DNA from: Nitrosotalea sp.
GTDB lineage: Archaea > Halobacteriota > Syntropharchaeia > Alkanophagales > Methanospirareceae
Assembly: GCA_020725315.1 (NCBI GenBank)
Contig: DYFG01000049.1
Coordinates: forward strand, 1 to 10,567
Direction of reading: 5' to 3'
Length of the DNA stretch: 10,567 nt
Made by a program: the position numbers and the translations under genes
Part shown: one piece after another, positions 6,112 to 10,567 of the stretch
Layout of the letters: each line of letters begins with the position of its first letter
How positions within the stretch are numbered: position 1 is the first letter of the stretch
The notes under the pieces: generated by a model
The model's input: only the letters and a program-made list of their open reading frames with translations
Told to the model about the DNA's origin: nothing
Databases searched by the model: none

Positions 6112-7844
6112 CGTTCTGTTCCTATCATTCCTACTATGCTACCACCGGGGGGAATCATGGGCAATACCTTGTCCTCCTGGCCAACGATCATATCAAGAAC
6201 TGCTGGTTTTCCAGACTCAAATGCGTTATGTAAGGCGTCCTTCAACTCCTCTGGCTTTTCTACTCGTTCTCCGTAGCATCCAAAAGCTTCGGCTAACTTC
6301 ACAAAATCTGGAATTGTTCCCAAACCGGTATTTGAGTATCGCTTCTCGAAGAACAGCTCCTGCCATTGCCTCACCATTCCCAAGTAACAGTTGCGGAAGA
6401 TACATACCACAACCGGTATATCATTCTCTACGCAGGTCGCCAAATCTTGACAGGTCATCAGGAAACTGCCGTCACCGGCGAGGTCCACGACTCTCTTATC
6501 CGGTGCCGCGACCTTTGCCCCTATCGCTGCGGGGAATCCAAATCCCATCGTCCCAAGCCCCCCGGAGGATATAAACGTACGCGGTTTCTTTGTTATGTAA
6601 TAATGTGCGGCAAACATCTGACACTGTCCCACTTCCGTGGTGACTATTACATCGTCATCCAGGACTCCACTAATCTCTTTTATTAACATATCTGATAGAG
6701 ATGTCCCTTCTCTTCGTACATCTCCGATACATTCTTCACACGCCGAATGCATCTCTCTTATCCTCTGTACCCATACACTTCCCGGACTGGTTGCTTTCTT
6801 CTTCTCCAGCCATTTGATTATCTCTTGAAGTGCAAGCTTCGCATCTCCTACAAGTGGTATATCAACCTGTAGGTTCTTGTTTATCTCTGCCGCATCGATA
6901 TCCACGTGTATCAACGTTGCCTCAGGGGCAAACTGGTCCAACTGCCATCCGGTTAATCGGTCACTGAACCGTGTCCCCACCGCAAGCAGGGCATCGCATT
7001 CACTAATCGCCCTGTTTGCATAGATACGCCCGTGCATTCCTGCCATGCCCAGGGAGAAGGGATGATTCTCCGGAATAGCTCCTTTACCCATAAGTGTTGT
7101 TACTACCGGAGCACCGAGGGATTCTGCTAAATGGCGGAGCTCTTCGGTCGCATTAGCGCTGATAACACCTCCACCTGCCAATATAAGAGGTCTCTCCGCA
7201 TTTGCCAGGACCTCAACCGTCTTCTTTATCTGTACCGGATTCGGTTTTATCTTCGGCTTATAGCCCGTAAAAGTCTCTTTCGGATGCAAATTCAGGTCTG
7301 CCCTGGTTGCCAGGACATCCTTTGGCAGGTCAACTAAAACAACACCTTTCCTGCCGGTATTAGCGATATAAAATGCGTTATGGATGACCTTAGGTAAATC
7401 CTCCGTTCTCGTTACGAGGAAATTATGTTTCGTGATCGGCATGGTGATGGTGAAGGTGCTTGCTTCCTGGAATGCATTGCTTCCGATTGCTGCGGTCGGC
7501 ACCTGCCCCGTTAGTGCCACAACAGGAGAAGAATCCATATTTGCATTCGTCAGTCCGGTAACGAGATTAGTAGCACCCGGGCCTGAAGTGGCGATACAAA
7601 CGCCGGGTCTCCCTAAAACCCTCGCATAGCCGTCAGCAGCATGCGCCGCACATTGCTCATGCCTCATCAATATGTGCCGTATAGCATCATCCTTATAGAG
7701 CACGTCGTATAAATCTAACAACACTCCACCGGGTATTCCAAAGGCTACTTCCACACCTTCATTCTTCAACTCCTCCACTACTATTTCCGCACCTTTCAAT
7801 TTCTCCCTCGTCATTTCTCGCGTCCCCGTGTAACCGTTCTCCAC
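6096..7844 (-). CDS. ilvB: Acetolactate synthase large (catalytic) subunit
   Basis: 582 residues from a GTG start, or 572 from the ATG at 7814. It is a thiamine-diphosphate and FAD enzyme that joins two pyruvates (or pyruvate and 2-oxobutyrate), the first common step of branched-chain amino acid synthesis. Visible motifs: VAFGIPGG (33-40), the catalytic glutamate E63 in RHEQCAAHAADGYAR, the AFQEAS segment, the FAD-region VGTRFSDRLTG, and the ThDP/Mg motif GDGSFLM (457-463) with the second metal ligand N485 at the end of VCIFRN. The C-terminus has the usual MIPPGG. The start is uncertain: GTG at 7844 and ATG at 7814 both lack a clear ribosome-binding site, and family alignment (TREKLKGAEIVVEEL) favours neither strongly. 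It heads ilvB-ilvN-ilvC, overlapping ilvN by 16 nt. Confidence 0.95.
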   Translation of the reverse strand: MENGYTGTREMTREKLKGAEIVVEELKNEGVEVAFGIPGGVLLDLYDVLYKDDAIRHILMRHEQCAAHAADGYARVLGRPGVCIATSGPGATNLVTGLTNANMDSSPVVALTGQVPTAAIGSNAFQEASTFTITMPITKHNFLVTRTEDLPKVIHNAFYIANTGRKGVVLVDLPKDVLATRADLNLHPKETFTGYKPKIKPNPVQIKKTVEVLANAERPLILAGGGVISANATEELRHLAESLGAPVVTTLMGKGAIPENHPFSLGMAGMHGRIYANRAISECDALLAVGTRFSDRLTGWQLDQFAPEATLIHVDIDAAEINKNLQVDIPLVGDAKLALQEIIKWLEKKKATSPGSVWVQRIREMHSACEECIGDVRREGTSLSDMLIKEISGVLDDDVIVTTEVGQCQMFAAHYYITKKPRTFISSGGLGTMGFGFPAAIGAKVAAPDKRVVDLAGDGSFLMTCQDLATCVENDIPVVVCIFRNCYLGMVRQWQELFFEKRYSNTGLGTIPDFVKLAEAFGCYGERVEKPEELKDALHNAFESGKPAVLDMIVGQEDKVLPMIPPGGSIVGMIGTERCKLI

Positions 7845-7907
7845 GTGTGGGTGATTATGGTATAGTTGACACTTGCATAGACATCTATCCCACCCTAACC
7901 AGGAGGA

Positions 7908-7917
7908 ATATTTAAGT
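7908..7917. promoter_or_regulatory. AT-rich TATA box usable in both directions (ilvB leftward, RNA candidate rightward)
   Basis: The plus strand reads AATATTTAAG and the minus strand CTTAAATATT, both acceptable archaeal TATA boxes. Leftward transcription would start near 7886, giving ilvB a leader of about 42 nt. Rightward transcription would start near 7938, at the beginning of the hairpin-rich stretch. No other strong box lies between it and ilvB. Confidence 0.4.
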
Positions 7918-7934
7918 GCCTTTCAGGCAGGGGA

Positions 7935-8175
7935 CCATATACTCCCTGAGAGATAAACGGTCTCGTATGTTCAGTGCGGTGTTATACGTAGCACCGACCT
8001 TCCACAGCGCCGAAACATACGAATCTTTCATCCCGCTTATCTCCTTGCTTCTGCACTTGTGCAGGCTTTACTCTCACTATGGCTTTCGTGAACACGGTTC
8101 ACGTTCGGACACGGTCGATCGCCTAAAGAGTACGGTGATAAGCCCGGTGCAGAAACAACCGGTTAGTATTTTTTA
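7935..8175 (+). ncRNA. Candidate structured RNA, unclassified, about 240 nt
   Basis: No protein family fits this stretch, but it is full of stems. A perfect 9-bp stem pairs 7963-7971 (TCGTATGTT) with 8014-8022. Inside it, 7977-7984 pairs with 7989-7996 around a UACG tetraloop (a UNCG type); that stem includes a U·G pair that exists only when the plus strand is transcribed. Next come CTGCA/TGCAG around a CTTG tetraloop (8051-8064), the 7-bp CGTGAAC/GTTCACG hairpin (8087-8103), and CCGGT/ACCGG (8144-8162) followed by TATTTTTTATT. A TATA box at 7908-7917 and the oligo-T end frame a transcript on the plus strand. I do not see the conserved core of RNase P RNA, SRP RNA or a riboswitch class I know. 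The alternative is a long leader of ilvB on the other strand, or DNA-level inverted repeats. Confidence 0.45.
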
Positions 8176-8176
8176 T
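8144..8176 (+). terminator. Hairpin plus T-run terminator of the RNA candidate
   Basis: CCGGT (8144-8148) pairs with ACCGG (8158-8162) and is followed by TTAGTATTTTTTATT. This resembles an intrinsic terminator; in archaea the T run alone can suffice. Confidence 0.45.
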
Positions 8177-8190
8177 TGATGCTTTTGGAT

Positions 8191-8241
8191 ATAAATAGTT
8201 TTAGAGTAATAGAAATCAGAGTAATAGAGGTCCATAAATAG
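8191..8241 (+). repeat. Nested short direct repeats upstream of the permease remnant
   Basis: ATAAATAG occurs at 8191-8198 and 8234-8241, and between these AGAGTAATAGA occurs at 8203-8213 and 8218-8228 (15 bp apart). They lie just before the TATA-like TTTTATAATAA. They could be regulator binding sites or the result of slippage in AT-rich DNA. Confidence 0.5.
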
Positions 8242-8246
8242 AAATA

Positions 8247-8257
8247 TTTTATAATAA
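8247..8257 (+). promoter_or_regulatory. TATA-like box before the permease remnant
   Basis: TTTTATAATAA is centred about 21 bp before the ATG at 8273, close to the spacing expected for leaderless transcription. Because the reading frame starts in the middle of the permease family's normal sequence, this promoter may be a chance AT-rich match. Confidence 0.35.
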
Positions 8258-8272
8258 GAACCTTTTACTTAA

Positions 8273-9157
8273 ATGATACCGATAGGGATAGCTGCAACAT
8301 CACTCAGTCTGGGCACACTCGCGTCATACGAGCTTATCTATCCCGCGCCGGGTGTTTATTCTGCGGCAATCGAGCTTGGCGTTGTGGGAACTGAGCTCGT
8401 TCTGCTTGGTCTTTTGATTGCTATCCCCACTTCATTTGCTGGCTATCTGTATGCGAAGCGGTTTTGCCGGCTCGGGGCGGTTCCAACAAGCGTGGTAGAG
8501 ACGCACCGGGAGCGAACGAGCAGATTAAGGGCATATCCACCCATTGTTCTTCCTTTAGCGCTCATTTTTTCAAATCTCTTTTTCCCTGTTCCCGTGCTCA
8601 ATTTTGTGGGCAATCCAAACGTCGCATTGCTGATCGGTGTTTTGCTTGCTTTTATCGCTGCTCATGGGTTCGGACGGGATAAGATCAACACATGGACGAA
8701 GGGAGCGGTGATGAAGGGAGGCGGTATTCTCATGGTGTTGTGCGTGGGAGGTGCGCTCGGCTCTACCTTAGTACTGACCGGAGCTGGTCAGGAACTAGGC
8801 GCACTGATTATACAATCAGGAATGCCGGCACTATTCATTCCTTTTTTGGTCGCGGTTGCAATCCAGAGTGTGCAGGGTTCTCGGCTCGTAACCTTTTTGA
8901 TTACGCCCAGTATCAGTATCATTCTGCCGATCCTTCCCGAACTTGGTTTGCCCCTGGGACTTGCACTGATGTCTATGGCTGCGGGTACGTTCCTGGTATC
9001 GCATGCGAATGACGCCTATTTCTGGACCGTTGTAGAGCTTGCAGATATGACTCCCTCCGCAGGCTACTGATGCTATACGATTGGCGGAATAGTACTCGGA
9101 GCGGTGGCTTTGCTGATGACTGCTGGTGTGTATCTGTCTGGCATAATCTCAGTATAA
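8273..9157 (+). pseudogene. GntP-family (gluconate/organic acid:H+) permease, N-terminally truncated, with in-frame TGA
   Basis: The frame from 8273 gives 265 residues up to TGA at 9068-9070, and then continues in the same frame for 28 further codons to TAA at 9155-9157. Several strongly hydrophobic segments are visible (for example around 34-60, 90-130, 150-175 and 185-220). GntP family signatures are the proline-rich IYPAPGVYSAA near the start, GYLYAKR, VQGSRLVTFLITP, and FLVSHANDAYFWTV near the end. Codons after the TGA (YTIGGIVLGAVALLM and on) make the last membrane helix expected for the family. Family members have about 430-460 residues; the first region here matches what is normally residue 140 or so, so roughly a third is missing. 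The TGA most simply comes from a CGA arginine codon, as the family often has a basic residue there. Both defects indicate a dead gene. Readthrough is less likely. Confidence 0.75.
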
Positions 9158-9168
9158 AACTTTCAATC

Positions 9169-9261
9169 GTGGATAAGGAATTGCGGAGGGTCAATCGTGA
9201 TATTACGGATTTAAAAAAGATAAAGCAGCTTGCTGGTAAAGTAAAGGGAAAAGAACAGTAG
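9169..9261 (+). CDS. Possible 30-residue basic ORF, unknown
   Basis: After the permease remnant a frame beginning with GTG at 9169 encodes a charged helix-like peptide (VDKELRRVNRDITDLKKIKQ and ten more residues) ending at TAG 9259-9261. Its composition looks like coding sequence and not like AT-rich spacer, while the same frame further upstream is only the shadow of the permease. It may be the tail of a lost gene joined here by rearrangement. No Shine-Dalgarno sequence or well-placed TATA box is seen, and I recognise no family. Confidence 0.2.
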   Translation: MDKELRRVNRDITDLKKIKQLAGKVKGKEQ

Positions 9262-9324
9262 GGTTTAGAGATTTTCGTAATCATAAAATTCAAGTTATGG
9301 AAAAATCATGTTCAATTAAGTAAG

Positions 9325-9627
9325 ATGATAATCGCTGAAATTAGTGTTATTCCTATCGGAACAGGAACACCAAGCGTGAGTAAATACGTGGCAAAAGCCG
9401 TTGATGAGCTGAGAAGATTGGGTTTGAAGCCCGAAGTAACCGCGATGGGCACGATATTTGAGGCAGAAGATATATCGTTAATTTTAGAGGCTTTAAAGAA
9501 GGTGCATGAATCGGTCTTCGCACACGGTGCGGTACGGGTCGTTACAACCTTAACGATAGATGAAAGGAGAGATAAAGAGGGTAGTATAAAGCAGAAGGTA
9601 CGGGCTGTAACTTCTGTTTCAGATTAA
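9325..9627 (+). CDS. MTH1187/YkoF-like thiamine-binding family protein (PF01910, DUF77)
   Basis: 100 residues, the normal size. It starts MIIAEISVIPIGTGTPSVSKYVAKA and contains LGLKPEVTAMGTIFEAED, both clear signatures of the MTH1187 family, followed by the helix with ALKKVHESVFAHGAVRV and a closing beta strand TTLTIDERRD. Members are small ferredoxin-like proteins that form tetramers, and some bind thiamine or its pyrimidine precursor. The actual role in archaea is unclear; in this window a thiamine-diphosphate enzyme (IlvB) is the only hint of a link, and that is weak. The ATG follows a short AT-rich spacer without a Shine-Dalgarno sequence, so a leaderless or short-leader mRNA is likely. 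It stands alone between the permease remnant and the convergent DUF429 gene. Confidence 0.9.
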   Translation: MIIAEISVIPIGTGTPSVSKYVAKAVDELRRLGLKPEVTAMGTIFEAEDISLILEALKKVHESVFAHGAVRVVTTLTIDERRDKEGSIKQKVRAVTSVSD

Positions 9628-9655
9628 GCTTTATACACCGCAATAAGAGTTACAA

Positions 9656-9727
9656 TCTATTTAAAACTGCTCAGAACATGGTCAGATGGGTAGAGTAATG
9701 TCTGAATCGGATAAGCAACGTTGTTAG
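9656..9727 (+). other. Orphan TATA box and 13-codon gene-start remnant
   Basis: CTATTTAAAAC (9656-9666) is followed about 25 bp later by an ATG at 9686 that opens a 13-residue frame, MGRVMSESDKQRC, closed by TAG at 9725-9727 within the convergent DUF429 gene's end. The leaderless spacing and hydrophilic N-terminus-like sequence suggest the beginning of a gene whose body has been lost. Chance is a real alternative. Confidence 0.25.
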
Positions 9728-10467
9728 CCAATGTCTTGAAGGTTCGAAAAAACTATTTCCATCCTTAAACCGTATGAGTCTAGTTCTGGTGTTTCGGGTA
9801 GAGTTTGGAGCGGATACTGCCCAGAGAAACTGGCACTCAGAGCTGCTACCATACCATCAATAATATCGTCCGAACGTACATCCTTGACTTTATGTCGCCT
9901 TCTAATTTGCTTATAGAAAGCACGTGCGTTCCGTGAAAGACGATCCAGAACGTTCAAACGCTCATTACTACCATATCGGGATTTTTTCGAGTAATTCATT
10001 AGTTGGTGACCATTCAAACTCCAGAAGCACACTTCAGGATGTGTTTCCCTAAACCTTGACTGTAGGGATACGTTATGAATTAATATCGAATCTACACGTG
10101 CTATTCTTTTCATTATCCCCCATGTTTGCTTGGATAAGCCCTTTTCGCAAATTTCCCTGTTGATGATGCTTGCTTCTTCCCAGGTTTGGCCTTGGAGCGA
10201 TTCCCGCTGTGGCGCTGAAAAGACAGAGGACGCACGCTTCTTTAGTATTCCTCGAGCCGCAACATCACAGGCTCGTTTCCCTGACTGTTTCTTGTCTTTA
10301 AGACCTATTGGAATATCAATAAGAGTAAGCGTGGATCCCTGAGTATAATCCACGATTTCTTGAATATTCTCTTTGATCAAAGCGTCTTTGAAGTAATTGG
10401 CAGAATCGCAACTTATCACAATCCAGCGATTATCAGGACACCCATCAACACCAAAAAAGATATCCAT
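9724..10467 (-). CDS. DUF429 family protein (predicted RNase H-fold nuclease)
   Basis: 247 residues, the family's normal size. Conserved motifs are in order: FGVDGCPDNRWIV (5-17) with D8, LIDIPIGL (49-56) with D51, RACDVAAR (65-72), SSVFSAPQR (80-88), RETHPEVCFWSLNG (140-153), and near the end RSDDIIDGMVAAL with D200, D201 and D204. DUF429 (PF04250) proteins are predicted to have an RNase H-like fold with metal-binding acids at these positions, so a nuclease role is inferred; no substrate is established to my knowledge. No other ATG exists upstream in frame before a stop. The gene is convergent with the MTH1187-type gene and preceded by the overlapping micro-ORF at 10416-10517. DUF429 genes are often accessory and transferred, which fits the disturbed surroundings. 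Confidence 0.85.
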   Translation of the reverse strand: MDIFFGVDGCPDNRWIVISCDSANYFKDALIKENIQEIVDYTQGSTLTLIDIPIGLKDKKQSGKRACDVAARGILKKRASSVFSAPQRESLQGQTWEEASIINREICEKGLSKQTWGIMKRIARVDSILIHNVSLQSRFRETHPEVCFWSLNGHQLMNYSKKSRYGSNERLNVLDRLSRNARAFYKQIRRRHKVKDVRSDDIIDGMVAALSASFSGQYPLQTLPETPELDSYGLRMEIVFSNLQDIG

Positions 10468-10517
10468 GGTATCATTAACAGGACTATCGCGATTAAAAGT
10501 ACTTGTTCTCTATCCAT
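10416..10517 (-). CDS. Possible 33-residue single-pass membrane micro-ORF overlapping the DUF429 start
   Basis: ATG at 10517 is preceded by AAAGGGAG four bases upstream, the best Shine-Dalgarno-like site in the window, with an in-frame stop just before it. The frame encodes MDREQVLLIAIVLLMIPW followed by fifteen more mainly hydrophobic residues, ending in TGA: a charged start and one long membrane helix. The second half overlaps the first 52 bases of the DUF429 gene in another frame, where a hydrophobic strand-coding region can produce a hydrophobic shadow by chance. The first half lies outside that gene and is also hydrophobic, which argues for reality. Translation could couple to the DUF429 start. 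Confidence 0.3.
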   Translation of the reverse strand: MDREQVLLIAIVLLMIPWISFLVLMGVLIIAGL

Positions 10518-10567
10518 AACTCCCTTTTATCCTCGACTTTCCGGGTGGTAGAAACCGCAACACCTTC
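10493..10567 (-). CDS. Possible C-terminal tail of a gene entering from the right edge (frame unsure)
   Basis: Two minus-strand frames are open from the right edge. One ends at TAA 10493-10495 with a tail KVEDKRELWIENKYF; the other ends at TAG near 10511 with KVLRFLPPGKSRIKGSYG. Either could be the end of a neighbouring gene, but 50-75 bases are too few to identify a family or to choose the frame. If one is real, it overlaps or abuts the micro-ORF at 10517. Confidence 0.25.
   Translation of the reverse strand, partial: EGVAVSTTRKVEDKRELWIENKYF

Noticed and set aside
8087..8110. GGTTCACGTTC resembling a tRNA T-arm
   Set aside because: The flanking bases do not give the 5-bp T-stem, and no acceptor, D or anticodon arms can be drawn around it.
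7935..8175. RNase P RNA, SRP RNA or fluoride riboswitch as identity of the RNA candidate
   Set aside because: The conserved RNase P core elements, the SRP S-domain signature with paired ends, and the fluoride riboswitch consensus were not found.
7916..8179. 87-codon open frame on the plus strand across the hairpin region
   Set aside because: It matches no family I know, has no start signal at the right place, and its course is better explained by paired RNA stems.
9068..9070. TGA as selenocysteine or a reassigned codon
   Set aside because: GntP permeases have no selenocysteine role, the gene also lacks its N-terminal third, and no archaeal SECIS element is evident; a nonsense mutation is simpler.

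Overview
The window reads as part of the chromosome of a euryarchaeon. The evidence is an archaeal-type CCA-adding enzyme, a geranylgeranyl-reductase-type flavoprotein for archaeal lipids, a PAC2 protein with a proteasome-docking tail, an MTH1187-type protein, TATA boxes 23-30 bp upstream of starts with little or no leader, and almost no Shine-Dalgarno sites. The ketol-acid reductoisomerase has a long cofactor loop. Together with the mix of AT-rich spacers and moderate-GC genes, this makes me think of an anaerobic methane/alkane-oxidising lineage (ANME-1 or Syntrophoarchaeum-like), but that placement is inference from memory and not proven here.

Layout, left to right. (1) 1-635, minus: the start and most of a Cas6b-like CRISPR RNA endonuclease, cut by the left edge. 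No CRISPR repeats lie in the window. (2) 809-2188, plus: cca, behind two identical TATA boxes. (3) 2207-3034, minus: a PAC2 proteasome-chaperone homologue ending in an HbYX tail. It is divergent, across a palindromic TATA box, from (4) 3138-4319, plus: a geranylgeranyl reductase family flavoprotein. (5) 7844-4314, minus: the branched-chain amino acid cluster ilvB-ilvN-ilvC, with a small AT-rich beta-helix ORF wedged between ilvN and ilvC. (6) 7845-8272: a 428-base region without a convincing protein gene. It holds a set of perfect hairpins, a TATA box and an oligo-T end, and is best explained as an unclassified structured RNA on the plus strand. (7) 8273-9157, plus: a decayed GntP-type permease that lacks its N-terminal third and carries an in-frame TGA. 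(8) 9325-9627, plus: an MTH1187 thiamine-binding family protein. (9) 9724-10467, minus: a DUF429 protein, preceded by a possible 33-residue membrane micro-ORF and probably by the tail of another gene that enters from the right edge.

How the genes work together: IlvB and IlvN form acetolactate synthase, whose product IlvC converts on the way to valine, isoleucine and leucine. The other genes are housekeeping genes (tRNA maturation, membrane lipid saturation, proteasome) or accessory genes. The region from 7845 to the right edge looks rearranged: a truncated permease, gene-start remnants, unexplained small ORFs and the structured RNA candidate. The most interesting items are that RNA candidate, the predicted NADH-type KARI loop, the HbYX-tailed PAC2 protein and the orphan beta-helix ORF inside the ilv cluster.
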